A stretch of 64,000 nucleotides of DNA from Planctomycetota bacterium (GCA_019456195.1 VRUK01000010.1:1-64000), one strand, 5' to 3'; positions 24,749 through 34,399 are shown, counted from the stretch's first letter. Notes: generated from the sequence alone by a model not told the origin. A program made the numbers and translations.

Positions 24749-26107
24749 ATGGCCGAAAGCAAATATCTGAGTGCACCTGTACCATCTAAAAAAATGCCCG
24801 CCGGCGTCCCCTACATCCTCACCAATGAAGCTACCGAGCGATTCAGCTTCTACGGTTCAAGATGTATCCTTGTATTCTTTATGACCCATTTGCTTATGAA
24901 CGCCAAAGGCCAACTTGCTCCTATGACTGCAGAGCAAAGCAAAACATGGTTTCACCTCTTTGTCTCGGCGGTCTATTTTATGCCTTTGCTCGGCGCTCTG
25001 ATATCCGATATCTGGCTGAGCAAGTACAGAACCATTCTCTGTTTTTCGTTACTTTACTGTTTCGGTTTTTTTGCCTTGGCCGTTAATCAAACACGTCTGG
25101 GCCTAGCGGTAGGACTGATTCTGATAGCAGTCGGCTCAGGGATAATAAAGCCCTGCGTTTCTGCGAACGTGGGTGACCAATTCGGAAAAACCAACAAACA
25201 TCTGTTAAACAGAGTCTTTCATTGGTTTTACTTTGCAATCAATCTGGGTGCTTTCATCTCCAATTTATTGATACCTGAATTACTTGACCGATACGGGCCT
25301 GCTGTCGCATTTGGCGTTCCCGTGGGCTTCATGATGCTGGCTACAATAGCATTTTGGCTCGGACGCAAAAATTTTGTCCATATACCACGGGGCGGTATCG
25401 AATTTGTAAAGGAGTGCTTCAGCGGTGAAGGTATCAAAGCAATCGGCAAGCTGTGTATTATTTATATCTTCGTAGCACCTTTTTGGGCACTGTTCGACCA
25501 AATGGATTCGGCATGGATGTTGCAGGCCGAAAAGATGAACCGCAACTGGCTGGGACATGAGTGGCTGTCAACCCAGATCGTAGCTCTTAATCCCCTGTTG
25601 ATATTGATTTTGATTCCCGTTTTTTCTTACGTTATATATCCGGCAATAAACAGGATATTTCCTTTGACCGCATTGCGCAAAATAGGATTGGGCTTGCTTC
25701 TGGCAGCTTCACCTTTTGTCGTCTCTTCCCTGATTGAAACCGGAATTGTTGCCGGCGGCACACCCAGCATCGGCTGGATGGTTCTTGCGTATGTGCTGCT
25801 TACCTCTGCTGAAATAATGGTCTCAATCACCTGTCTGGAGTTCTCATATACTCAGGCACCAAAGAAAATGAAGTCATTCATTATGGCGGTCTTTCTCCTG
25901 TCGATTTCGCTCGGAAATGCCTTCACCGCCGCAGTCAATATCTTCATTCAAAATGAAGACGGCACAAGCAAGCTGCCGGGAGCCAGCTATTACTGGTTCT
26001 TTGCGATAGTGATGCTGATCACAGCGATACTGTTTATTCCTGTAGCCAAACGTTACCCTGTGAAAGAATACATTCAGGATGAGGACGCAGCGGAATCTTC
26101 CGCTTGA
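24749..26107 (+). CDS. POT/PTR family proton-coupled peptide transporter
   Basis: A 452-residue major-facilitator protein of the POT family, which imports di- and tripeptides with protons. Visible hallmarks are the ExxERFSFYG motif in TM1 (residues 29-37), a second POT signature GSGIIKPCVSANVGDQFG around 130-147, and NRVFHWFYFAINLGAF around 155-170. About 12 hydrophobic segments are present. The cluster thus holds three peptide carriers of two unrelated families. An AAGGTTTT/AAAACCTT hairpin lies in the leader about 40 bases before the ATG. The start has GTCGGAGAAG as ribosome site. Confidence 0.92.
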   Translation: MAESKYLSAPVPSKKMPAGVPYILTNEATERFSFYGSRCILVFFMTHLLMNAKGQLAPMTAEQSKTWFHLFVSAVYFMPLLGALISDIWLSKYRTILCFSLLYCFGFFALAVNQTRLGLAVGLILIAVGSGIIKPCVSANVGDQFGKTNKHLLNRVFHWFYFAINLGAFISNLLIPELLDRYGPAVAFGVPVGFMMLATIAFWLGRKNFVHIPRGGIEFVKECFSGEGIKAIGKLCIIYIFVAPFWALFDQMDSAWMLQAEKMNRNWLGHEWLSTQIVALNPLLILILIPVFSYVIYPAINRIFPLTALRKIGLGLLLAASPFVVSSLIETGIVAGGTPSIGWMVLAYVLLTSAEIMVSITCLEFSYTQAPKKMKSFIMAVFLLSISLGNAFTAAVNIFIQNEDGTSKLPGASYYWFFAIVMLITAILFIPVAKRYPVKEYIQDEDAAESSA

Positions 26108-26159
26108 CCGTACAGAGGTATTATTTAGCCGTCATCAGTACCGAAGTGTCAACTATTTC

Positions 26160-26774
26160 TTAAAGGGGTTTGAGCAGAAGCTCACGGACAACAATCTTCA
26201 TCGGTCCGAACTGGTCTCCCGGATGGATCTGAAAACCAATCTTGCCCGAATCAGTGGTATCATCATGCACGTCAGCAACCTGGTGGCCGTTAATCCATAC
26301 CTGAAGGTGGTCGCCCTCGGCACGAACTTTTATCGTATTCCAGCCTTCGCGGTCAATTATGCTTTTGTCTTCATTTATTGCCAGGAACATCTTACCCGGG
26401 CAATACAGTGTGCCCGAATAGGCTACAGGATTCTTGTATTCGAGTATATCGGCCTGGTACGCTTTCTGCGGTGACTGGTAACGGAACCAGAGGCCACTGT
26501 TACAGGGCCATTCAGCACGGTAAGTCAGTGTTACCAGAAAATCGTCATATGTATTTGTTGTAAACAAATCTCCCGGTGCGTTATTCGCACCCTGTGTCCC
26601 TACAAGGTTGCCGTTTTCAACGAACCACTTTGCGTTTCCGCTCGTTTCCCAGCCGGTCAGGTCCCTTCCGTTGAAAAGCTTTACAAAGCCAGCCTTGTTC
26701 TGGCTCAGTTCCCCACAACCAATTAACAACATCATTACTGCCAAACATAAAACAACCAAAATTCTGCGCACCAT
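26160..26774 (-). CDS. DUF1080 (3-keto-disaccharide hydrolase) lipoprotein
   Basis: The 204-residue product has a lipobox MLLIGC and a single DUF1080 domain (about 28-203): FVKLFNGRDLTGWE, then WFVENGNLVG, LTYRAEWPCNSGLWFR, KAYQADILEYKN and WNTIKVRAEGDHLQVWINGH. Proteins of this family have been shown to cleave 3-keto-glycosides. It is the last gene of a five-gene minus-strand operon that also begins with a DUF1080 gene. AAAGGAG precedes the ATG. The fold is a concanavalin-like beta-sandwich, so carbohydrate binding without catalysis is an alternative. Confidence 0.9.
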   Translation of the reverse strand: MVRRILVVLCLAVMMLLIGCGELSQNKAGFVKLFNGRDLTGWETSGNAKWFVENGNLVGTQGANNAPGDLFTTNTYDDFLVTLTYRAEWPCNSGLWFRYQSPQKAYQADILEYKNPVAYSGTLYCPGKMFLAINEDKSIIDREGWNTIKVRAEGDHLQVWINGHQVADVHDDTTDSGKIGFQIHPGDQFGPMKIVVRELLLKPL

Positions 26775-26810
26775 AATTTTCTCCTTTAGCCTTATCTGTG
26801 TAATTACATC

Positions 26811-28175
26811 TCAATACAAAGTGAAATTGAATTCGGTTCCGAGCCGGAGAGGCCCACTGGCTTTTGCTCCTTTTCGGTTTACATAGATATAAACCTTCTC
26901 CGGAGTTACCATCATCACGTCCTGCACTCCGTCACTTGTTACATCAGCGATTAGCATACTCCTTTCCCCCTTACTCTTGCCCAACAAACCACCCCCAGGT
27001 ACTGCCAAAACACCAATTCGCCTGCCATGATGGTCATAGATACACCCATTGTGGGCTACTAAGATTTCATCAATGCCGTCACCTGTCCAGTCCAGCAAGC
27101 AGTGATGTCGGCTGTAGTCGGTTACAATTCGGCCAAGAAGCTTACCTTTTTCATCCAGCGTCCAAATCGGACTATTACCAAGGGGCTGATGGTCAATGTC
27201 AACAACTAATTGTTGCCCGCTTACACCGGGAAAGACCCTTCCAACATCCACCGACTCGAAATGATATCCGGCAACTTCCCAGATAATCTCTCCGGTGCCA
27301 TCCACCAAAGCTACATTATTCGCCCCGCAGCAAGTCAGCACCAATTTGAAATCTTCCGGTTTCCGGCCCCGCTGAAAAATTCGAACGCAATCAAGATGCC
27401 CGCGTGCCTGGTCAACAGTCTTCGATTTATACACCCACCGCACAGAACCATCGGCATTCAACATCGCATAGCCAGCCATAATTTCATCGCGTCCATCACA
27501 GTTAATATCAATAGGCCGGGGCTGATGAGCCGTTCGATAGCCGCCCGGATCCTTAATGGTCCAGAGAAGATTGCCTGCCTGGTCATAAGCCCAAATCTGA
27601 TGGTATCGGTCTTTTACCAACACATCACTCGGCCGGCGGCCACCACTCAAATTACAAAACACCAGACAATCCGAAGCATCATCGGCAATGCGAATGCGTC
27701 TCTTTTCCCGGCCGGTAGCGCCATCAAGCTCTACCAGGAAACCTTTTGTACAAAGCACAACCTCATTCAGGCCGTCACCGTCCCAATCGTGAATCTGACA
27801 GGCTACATCGTGGTGCCAAATCTTACGGCCGATAGCGGGATTGCCCCACTTCCATAAAACTGAGCCGTCCAGTTTCTGTGCCACAGCAGTACTGGTGTAA
27901 TGAACGTCGCCTTTGTTCACGTTCCTGGAGCTGACGATTTCAACCTGGCCATCACCGTCCAAGTCAGACGCCACAACCCACTGCCCTCCATATTCGGCAT
28001 CCAGAGGGATGACCTTCCATGGCTGTATCATAGATGTTTGGCCCGACGGTTCGCCAACGTCTTTGACGTCATAATAGATGGGATTCTCCTGCTTTGCACA
28101 AAGTACTGTGCAAAAGCTAAATACAACCAACAAACACAATATCGCCGCCCGTACAGGTTTCTGTATTCTACTCAT
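26811..28175 (-). CDS. Secreted FG-GAP/VCBS beta-propeller protein
   Basis: About 454 residues from the ATG at 28175 (a GTG at 28190 is also possible). It has a signal peptide ending near TVLCAKQ. The mature part consists of repeated blades with Asp-rich calcium-loop-like motifs: VASDLDGDGQVEIVSS, HDWDGDGLNEVVLC, IDINCDGRDEIMAG and LDWTGDGIDEILVA, i.e. FG-GAP repeats of a seven- or eight-bladed propeller. Similar propellers occur in rhamnogalacturonan lyases of family PL11 and in sugar-binding surface proteins. The operon context (GH172, DUF1080, epimerase) favours a role in glycan recognition or cleavage. No catalytic residue is assigned. Confidence 0.82.
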   Translation of the reverse strand: MSRIQKPVRAAILCLLVVFSFCTVLCAKQENPIYYDVKDVGEPSGQTSMIQPWKVIPLDAEYGGQWVVASDLDGDGQVEIVSSRNVNKGDVHYTSTAVAQKLDGSVLWKWGNPAIGRKIWHHDVACQIHDWDGDGLNEVVLCTKGFLVELDGATGREKRRIRIADDASDCLVFCNLSGGRRPSDVLVKDRYHQIWAYDQAGNLLWTIKDPGGYRTAHQPRPIDINCDGRDEIMAGYAMLNADGSVRWVYKSKTVDQARGHLDCVRIFQRGRKPEDFKLVLTCCGANNVALVDGTGEIIWEVAGYHFESVDVGRVFPGVSGQQLVVDIDHQPLGNSPIWTLDEKGKLLGRIVTDYSRHHCLLDWTGDGIDEILVAHNGCIYDHHGRRIGVLAVPGGGLLGKSKGERSMLIADVTSDGVQDVMMVTPEKVYIYVNRKGAKASGPLRLGTEFNFTLY

Positions 28176-28240
28176 CGTATTCCAACTCACTTATCATAAA
28201 ATCGCGGCTTCATTATTAACTCACAACTCAATAATCAAAC

Positions 28241-29203
28241 TCACACTGGAAAAAGAATATCCAGCATCTCATCCAATTTCTGTTTGCCCACAATTGTCGC
28301 ACGGTAGATATCCGGAATATTCCACAGGTCCAGCATAATCCACTTGTCGTAGCTTTGGTTTTTCAACTCACGCAGCGTCCCTAACAAATCCACTGTCCCA
28401 TCGCCCAGGGTCAGATGTTTGCTCGTTCCCTTGCCGCCACGGCGTGTTCCGTCGGTGTCGGTAAAGTGTACGTGCCCCATCCTGCGGCGAAACTTTTTCA
28501 GAAAGACAAACGGGTCGCCTCCGCCAAGCACAGTCGAATGGCTCGGGTCAAATATCAGCCGGAAGTTCGGCGATCCTATTGAATCCACCACCTGCTCCAG
28601 CAATTCAAGTGTATGAATCGCCATTACCGGCTCAGGCTCGGTAACTACATACATCCGGCGTTCTGTAGCGTATTGGGTCAAACGACTCCATGTATCGGCC
28701 GTCCATTTGCAGTATTCCTCGCTTCCTGGACCGGGCCGCCCTCCGGACCAAACCCCAATGAATTCGCACCCCCACGAGGCCAACAAATCAACCTGCCGTT
28801 TAAGGTCCGACAGATACTTCTCACGCCGGCTTTTTTCGGCACTGCCGCAACTGCCTCCGCGTGAGGACCCCTGCAGTGACATTATCTGCAGTCCAATATC
28901 ATCATACTGTTTCTTCAGCGTCCGAGCTTCTGCCGGCGTTTTGGGATACGGTTTTGGCCAGGGAACCAGCTCAACACCATCGTAACCGCAGTTCTTGATA
29001 AGCTTCAAGACCTGAGTTATGTCCATTTTATAGCCATAAGTTCTTCGAGATGACATAAAACCATTCAATCCCACGGCCGTTCGCCACCGCTTAGAGCTGA
29101 CGCCTGACTGGCCTGATGCAACACTGGCATTCAATGCTGCTGCTCCTGCAGCAACAGCTCCTAATTGTCCAAGAAACTCTCTGCGATTCATATGGTTATC
29201 CAT
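28241..29203 (-). CDS. Tat-exported sugar phosphate isomerase/epimerase-like protein (TIM barrel)
   Basis: The 320-residue protein starts with a twin-arginine signal (NRREFLGQLGAVAAGAAAL). The rest is a xylose-isomerase-like TIM barrel (AP endonuclease 2 superfamily): GYDGVELVPWP, then SLQGSSRGG, EFIGVWSGG, YVVTEPEPVMA, LIFDPSHSTVLGG, MGHVHFTDTDG and HLTLGDGTVDL. Metal ligands Glu, Asp/His and Glu are plausible in these motifs. It starts three bases after the GH172 gene with AAGGA as ribosome site. In 3-keto-glycoside degradation clusters such proteins act on the keto-sugars, which fits the flanking DUF1080 genes. Confidence 0.88.
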   Translation of the reverse strand: MDNHMNRREFLGQLGAVAAGAAALNASVASGQSGVSSKRWRTAVGLNGFMSSRRTYGYKMDITQVLKLIKNCGYDGVELVPWPKPYPKTPAEARTLKKQYDDIGLQIMSLQGSSRGGSCGSAEKSRREKYLSDLKRQVDLLASWGCEFIGVWSGGRPGPGSEEYCKWTADTWSRLTQYATERRMYVVTEPEPVMAIHTLELLEQVVDSIGSPNFRLIFDPSHSTVLGGGDPFVFLKKFRRRMGHVHFTDTDGTRRGGKGTSKHLTLGDGTVDLLGTLRELKNQSYDKWIMLDLWNIPDIYRATIVGKQKLDEMLDILFPV

Positions 29204-29206
29204 CCG

Positions 29207-30292
29207 CTAATCCTTCCAGATGTCCGCCGTCCGTGCCTGTACGTCCGGCATCCGGGGCAAGACAGCACTTGGGACCGGCTCGTACCAGAACGTCGCGCAT
29301 GACCAGTCATCCTGCGTTTCGGCCAGACCGTTCTTCCAGGCAATCTGCTGAATCGTTATGCGACAGTCCTCTCGCCACAAAATCGGGTCAGGCAGATGCC
29401 AGCGATACATCGAGACAAAGTTTTTCTCATCCAGATTGCAACCATTATAAAGGAACGGCGTCTGCTGCATACCATAGGACAGGCACACGTAGTCTTCGCT
29501 TCCTGTACCGCAAATCGTAGGAAAGTCGGTGTCGCCATCCATATAAATCTTTATCTCACCTTCACCCCACCACTGGCCGGGTGTCATGTTTCGTATGCCG
29601 ATGAGCGCACCCATAAAGCGGCCTTTGTTCTTTCGCTTGGGAAGCATTACAAAGTCTTTCTTTATCGTTGTCGGATTTTCCCTGCGGAACAAAACATGCA
29701 GCCTACCTACATCAGTTGGATGCTTGTCTGCGATTGTATAATCAATCTGGTAAAACAACGGAACATCCTTTTCGCCGTCGTTGGTCAATGTAATCTTAGC
29801 TCGTTTACTAAAAGGCATTGGCAGCCATATATTCATGCCAGCATTTTTACCCAAAGAATGCACTGCGGAATGATACGGCATCACCTTTCCGTGCGCAAAT
29901 CCCATAAAGTCACCAATCGGACATTCGACGCTCGGATGTTCCTGTCCATCCCACCAGGCGCGAATTACCAGAGACCGCAGATTAAGCGGGTCTCTTCGTG
30001 TCGTCATCCATATATGCCGAATCGTCCCCGGCCCCTCGATATCGCAAAGCTGTACCTCCTGTCCGGCTTTTAGTGTCATCGCCGGAGCACCCTTTCGCCC
30101 AGCGCCGAGTTTGCTCGCCGCCTTCCCCCCCTGTCCCGGAGCACCGGTCGGATTCTCAAAACAAATCGAACGCGAAATCAGGCCAGTATCCAACAGATAC
30201 GGCTCAGTGACGATGTCCACCGTTCGCTCACAAGATATGCATCCCAGCATAATCACAAACAGTAAAATACAGGACACAATTTGCTTGGCCAT
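29207..30292 (-). CDS. DUF2961 / glycoside hydrolase family 172 lipoprotein
   Basis: From the ATG at 30292, with AAAGGAGAG upstream, the product has 361 residues and a lipoprotein signal (MLGCISC). Family features: LCDIEGPGTIRHIWMTT, a conserved FMGFAHG segment, NIWLPMPFSKRAKITL, WWGEGEIKIYMDGD and a TICGTGSEDYVCLSYG motif, which in GH172 contains catalytic Glu residues. Characterised members act on alpha-D-fructofuranosides or arabinofuranosides. Here it stands between DUF1080 and epimerase genes, so the operon probably degrades one specific glycan. The exact substrate cannot be told from sequence. Confidence 0.9.
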   Translation of the reverse strand: MAKQIVSCILLFVIMLGCISCERTVDIVTEPYLLDTGLISRSICFENPTGAPGQGGKAASKLGAGRKGAPAMTLKAGQEVQLCDIEGPGTIRHIWMTTRRDPLNLRSLVIRAWWDGQEHPSVECPIGDFMGFAHGKVMPYHSAVHSLGKNAGMNIWLPMPFSKRAKITLTNDGEKDVPLFYQIDYTIADKHPTDVGRLHVLFRRENPTTIKKDFVMLPKRKNKGRFMGALIGIRNMTPGQWWGEGEIKIYMDGDTDFPTICGTGSEDYVCLSYGMQQTPFLYNGCNLDEKNFVSMYRWHLPDPILWREDCRITIQQIAWKNGLAETQDDWSCATFWYEPVPSAVLPRMPDVQARTADIWKD

Positions 30293-30357
30293 AATCTCTC
30301 CTTTCACAAAGATAAATTGGTATTATTAATCAGTTTCTTTTGCTGGCAGAGTCTTTA

Positions 30358-31038
30358 TCAATCCAGCGGCTCAATATATATATTGCGAAATTCAATCGGA
30401 CCACCTTCGCTTTGCAGGCATATCCACCCGGAAGTATCCGAAGCACTGGTCCCTATGTTCTGGAGAACACTATTGACATAACAACGAATAACGTCCTGGT
30501 CACAATAGATATCATAGCTGTTCCATTGTCGCGGGGATTTTTCGCTGCTCTGCTGTTTCATAGCTACGCTAACGAATTGCTTGTTAACATCCTGCCTATC
30601 CCGGCCGTCAACAGTAACACCGGTGCCATTGATAAGAACAAAATCACCGGCTCTGCCCCCTTTTAACTGGCACTCTATGCATCGTGGCCAAACTTTATCG
30701 GCCCCGCTGGAATGCAGTAGTACACCGCTATTGGATGGTTCGGCCGTCCATCGCCATTCCAGGTGAAGCTTGTAGTTTGTATATTCGGCTTCGGTCCGCA
30801 TATAACCGTTGGGCTTTCCTTTACAATGCACAACGCCGTTTTTCACTGACCATATTTTGTTTACATCGATTGCCTCATCCGGGATGAATAACTTCCAGCC
30901 GGCAAGGTCTTTACCGTTGAAGAGCATTGTTTTTTTGCCCGGCTCAATCGGCCCGGCGATTCCCTGACAACCCACCAATGTCGATAAAATTACTACCAGA
31001 ATACTCAATACCAATAAACTACCTGCAACTCGCTTCAT
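30358..31038 (-). CDS. DUF1080 (3-keto-disaccharide hydrolase) lipoprotein
   Basis: First gene of the operon. The ATG at 31038 is chosen because GGAGG lies seven bases upstream; the frame is open further to 31098. The product has 226 residues, a signal with lipobox LVGC and one DUF1080 domain: TMLFNGKDLAGWKLF, VVHCKGKPNGYMRTE, YKLHLEWRW, NSGVLLHSSG, ECQLKGGRAGDFVLING and WNSYDIYCD. It is only distantly similar to the second DUF1080 protein at 26160, so the two may bind different parts of the same glycan. Confidence 0.9.
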   Translation of the reverse strand: MKRVAGSLLVLSILVVILSTLVGCQGIAGPIEPGKKTMLFNGKDLAGWKLFIPDEAIDVNKIWSVKNGVVHCKGKPNGYMRTEAEYTNYKLHLEWRWTAEPSNSGVLLHSSGADKVWPRCIECQLKGGRAGDFVLINGTGVTVDGRDRQDVNKQFVSVAMKQQSSEKSPRQWNSYDIYCDQDVIRCYVNSVLQNIGTSASDTSGWICLQSEGGPIEFRNIYIEPLD

Positions 31039-31242
31039 GGTTTTGCCTCCAATAATCCATTTTTCAACCGAAATTTTTCCTTTGATATACCTGGCCACAC
31101 AGCCAAGCGTCGATATATGACAAAAAATACCAAATTACCTCAACAAACGCAACCGTAACAAGAAACATATTCTCAAGCATAATAAAGAACAAGGCTTAAA
31201 TTTTCACGTATAGTATTACACTCTCCTTGTCGATAATAATTT

Positions 31243-31956
31243 ATGGATGAAAAAATGAATAAACAAAAAGTTACAAGATTGATTTACAAGCTCTGGAAAG
31301 AATGGCGAGTGACCATTTTTTTCATAGTTTTCATTTTAGTACCTGCAAAATCAAGTTTGGCTGACTGGAACTGGGTCCCAACCGGCTCTATGAATCCCAC
31401 TATACTGGAAGGTGATTTAATTTATGTGGATAAAATTGCATATAGCCTGCGATTTCCTCTTACTTTGCATCGGCTTGCAAAATGGTCGAATCCACAAAGA
31501 GGTGACATAGTAGTTTGTTTTTCTCCCGATGAGGGAACTCGATTAGTAAAGAGAGTAACAGGACAGCCGGGCGACATAATCGAATTAAGAAATAATACAC
31601 TTTTTCTAAACGGAGAACCCGCCGGCTATACGAAAATCGACTCGAAATACAAAGAATATCTATCCGTCAACCTGAAAGAAAAGTGTACATTGGCGATGGA
31701 AGATTTGGATGGGCTTTCTCATGCGGTAATGAATATCCCTTCAATTACGGCTATCCGCAGCTTCGGGCCGGTCAAGATACCACAGAACAGCTACTTTGTT
31801 ATGGGCGACAACAGGGACAATAGTAAGGACTCAAGATATTTCGGATTTGTGGAAAGAAAATTCATAATCGGAAAAGCAAAGGGAGTAATCACTTCATTTG
31901 ACATTACCGATAAATATCAGCCCAGATTCAAGAGGTTCTTTGCCTCTTTGAAATAG
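31243..31956 (+). CDS. lepB: Signal peptidase I
   Basis: Membrane-bound Ser/Lys peptidase that removes signal peptides from exported proteins. The 237-residue protein has one N-terminal helix (about 22-40), the nucleophile Ser49 in VPTGSMNPT, the general base Lys103 in TRLVKRVTGQPGD, and the box E motif MGDNRDNSKDSR at 187-198. The order and spacing match family S26. The N-terminus is short, with one helix as in Gram-positive-type enzymes. The gene stands alone on the plus strand between minus-strand units. Confidence 0.93.
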   Translation: MDEKMNKQKVTRLIYKLWKEWRVTIFFIVFILVPAKSSLADWNWVPTGSMNPTILEGDLIYVDKIAYSLRFPLTLHRLAKWSNPQRGDIVVCFSPDEGTRLVKRVTGQPGDIIELRNNTLFLNGEPAGYTKIDSKYKEYLSVNLKEKCTLAMEDLDGLSHAVMNIPSITAIRSFGPVKIPQNSYFVMGDNRDNSKDSRYFGFVERKFIIGKAKGVITSFDITDKYQPRFKRFFASLK

Positions 31957-31978
31957 GCCTTTCAAACCTGACCTGCTG

Positions 31979-32344
31979 TCAGCCGGAATTTTTTGTAAAT
32001 AACTTTGCAGTCTCGTCATTCAGCAAAACCCAGATAGTGTAAATACCAATGACAGTACCAAATGGGATTTGGAATAAATCCAAAACGGCAATTATCAGAA
32101 CCAGAACCCTCGCCCAGCCCCTGTGTTTAAGAAGCCCGACACCACCAATAATCTCCGGCACAGATAAGGTAATAAAAAATACAGCTATCGCAGTGGCAAC
32201 AATCGAAGTGATAGCCATTGCCTCCGGGTCTCCTGATATAGATCCAGCCCCGGCAATAACTACAAAAGCCAGACAGGCAATTAATACTCCAAGAATACCA
32301 AATCCTATATTAAGCGCGGCTACAAGAGTAACATGTTTTTCCAT
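31979..32344 (-). CDS. Small membrane protein with three or four helices
   Basis: The ATG at 32344 (MEKHVTLV), with GAGAGGAAAGGG upstream, gives 121 residues; a longer frame to 32365 is less likely. Hydrophobic segments lie at about 8-32, 44-68 and 78-110, with a conserved-looking LKHRGWARVLVLI motif between the last two. This pattern occurs in many DUF-type bacterial membrane proteins of unknown role. It follows the oligoendopeptidase gene on the same strand, 38 bases downstream of its stop. Confidence 0.65.
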   Translation of the reverse strand: MEKHVTLVAALNIGFGILGVLIACLAFVVIAGAGSISGDPEAMAITSIVATAIAVFFITLSVPEIIGGVGLLKHRGWARVLVLIIAVLDLFQIPFGTVIGIYTIWVLLNDETAKLFTKNSG

Positions 32345-32382
32345 TTCTCTACCCTTTCCTCTCAAAAAAAAATTATTTCATC

Positions 32383-34269
32383 TTATCTTCCCTTTTTATC
32401 TAAAATCGCCTCGATTTCATCCATAGTTCTATTCATCGCCTCCATCGTTTTATTAAACGGCTCAGCGCCTGTCATATCCACTCCCGCCTTTTTCAAAAGA
32501 TCAATTGGATAATCGCTGCCGCCGGATGATATAAATTCAACGAATTTTCCGACCGCTCCTTTTTCTCTGCCCAGGACCTTTTCAGCCAAAGCCGTGGATG
32601 CGGTAAAAGATGTCGAATACTGATAGACATAGAAGTTATAATAAAAATGCGGGATGTATGCCCATTCTATCGCATACAAATCATCGATATGACAAACTCC
32701 TTTATCATGGCCATAGTATTTCTTAAGAATCTCGCCGTATAATTCGCTTAACACATCCCCTGTCAGCGGCTCACCACGTTCGGCCTTCTCGTGGATACGC
32801 AGCTCGAACTCGGCAAACTGGGTCTGACGAAAAACCGTTCCCTTGATTCCATCCAGGTAAGTCATCAGCAAAGATAAACGTGTGTCATCATCTTTGATTT
32901 CTTCGAGCATCTTGTGAATCAGCAGAGCCTCGTTAAAAGTGGAAGCCACTTCTGCGACAAAAATCGAATAGTCGGCTGTCGCATAGGGTTGATTCTTGTT
33001 GGAATAATAACTGTGCATCGCATGGCCCAGCTCATGAGCCAACGTACTTACATCATCATATTGGCCGTTATAATTCAAAAGAATGTAAGGATGGACATCG
33101 TAGGCACTGCCATTGCAATAACCGCCCGAGCGTTTACCCGGCGTGGGATAAACATCAATCCATCGCTCCTTGAAGGCCTTCTCGACAACCCGGCCGTAAC
33201 TGCTACCCAAAGGTTTTACCGAATCGAGCGCAAGCTTTTTTGCTTCATCGAATGTATATTTCAAATCAAGGCCTTTTACAACCGGAGCATATATGTCCGA
33301 ATATTTTAACGTCTCTACACCAAGCATTCGTTTTTTCAGATTCAGATAGCGATGGAATGAATCAAGATTATTGGCTACATTTTCGATAAGAGCCAAATAC
33401 ACCTCTGTGGGAATATTATTGTCATCCAGCGAGCTGTGAAGCGAAGAATCATAGCCGCGTGTGCGGGCGTAAAACATATCCTTCTTAACATTCGCATAAA
33501 GCTGCGTGCCGAAAGTCCCTTTGAATTTGGTGAACGTATCCCAGAATGCCTGAAATACAGCCTCGCGGTCCTCTCGAATGGGCGAAGCCCTATGCTGGGC
33601 ATATCCGGCCTTGGTCAGTTTGGCCGCAGTGCCGTCACTTAACGTAATCTCAGGATAAGGCAGTTCCGCATTGCTGAAGACCGAAAAAATTGAGGCTGGC
33701 CCGCCGGCTAACAAGCTCGCTTCGGCAAGTATCTTTTCTTCTTTATCAGATAACGTATGAGCCTTCGTCCGCTGTATGTCATATAACGGCATTTTATAGA
33801 TTTTCAGCCCGCGATTCTGTTCAATAAACTTATCAATTTTATCCTTATCCATTTCGGCAATTTCCGGCCTGATAAATGCAGCCTTCGAGCTGTAATCGGT
33901 ACTAATCTGCTGGATTTCCTGCTTCATTGCCAGATACTTCGAATTGCCAACGTCCTCATCGGATTTCATATTAGCATAGCTGTATAGACGTCCAAAGTCT
34001 TTCGAGACACTGCTGCTAAACTTAAGACAAGCCAACAACTCGGATGCAGAATTTGCTAATTTGCCTTTGTACCCGCTCACTTGGTCAAACTTAGCAACGA
34101 GTTCCTGCTTGGCCGTATTCCACGCCTCGTCCGAAGTGTAAAGGTCTTCCATGTTCCATTTGTATTTATCGGAAATGTCCGCTCTTTCACGAGTTTGAGC
34201 TAAAACTCGCGCAGGCGAAAATGTAACAACTGTAATCAATAAAATAATGATATTTACAGCTTTGTTCAT
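32383..34269 (-). CDS. pepF: Oligoendopeptidase F (M3B zinc peptidase), exported
   Basis: The 628-residue protein contains the M3B catalytic centre HELGH in STLAHELGHAMHSYY, and the third zinc ligand Glu in ASTFNEALLIHK about 25 residues further. The N-terminal helical domain (WNMEDLYTSDEAWN, then YSYANMKSDED) and the C-terminal YVYQYSTSFTASTALAEKVL motif are typical of PepF. An N-terminal signal peptide (cleavage near RVLAQ) suggests export, which is less common for this family. It degrades peptides of roughly 7-20 residues and complements the peptide uptake cluster 6 kb away. Confidence 0.92.
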   Translation of the reverse strand: MNKAVNIIILLITVVTFSPARVLAQTRERADISDKYKWNMEDLYTSDEAWNTAKQELVAKFDQVSGYKGKLANSASELLACLKFSSSVSKDFGRLYSYANMKSDEDVGNSKYLAMKQEIQQISTDYSSKAAFIRPEIAEMDKDKIDKFIEQNRGLKIYKMPLYDIQRTKAHTLSDKEEKILAEASLLAGGPASIFSVFSNAELPYPEITLSDGTAAKLTKAGYAQHRASPIREDREAVFQAFWDTFTKFKGTFGTQLYANVKKDMFYARTRGYDSSLHSSLDDNNIPTEVYLALIENVANNLDSFHRYLNLKKRMLGVETLKYSDIYAPVVKGLDLKYTFDEAKKLALDSVKPLGSSYGRVVEKAFKERWIDVYPTPGKRSGGYCNGSAYDVHPYILLNYNGQYDDVSTLAHELGHAMHSYYSNKNQPYATADYSIFVAEVASTFNEALLIHKMLEEIKDDDTRLSLLMTYLDGIKGTVFRQTQFAEFELRIHEKAERGEPLTGDVLSELYGEILKKYYGHDKGVCHIDDLYAIEWAYIPHFYYNFYVYQYSTSFTASTALAEKVLGREKGAVGKFVEFISSGGSDYPIDLLKKAGVDMTGAEPFNKTMEAMNRTMDEIEAILDKKGR

Positions 34270-34399
34270 AATTGTCTCCCCATGTGTAAATTGTTAATAA
34301 ATATTTTTACCGTTATTAGCTGCTAAACCAGACAACATATCTTAATGCCCCCGGGAGATTATTTCAATCGTGCAACTTCAGAATTTCACAATTAGCCGA

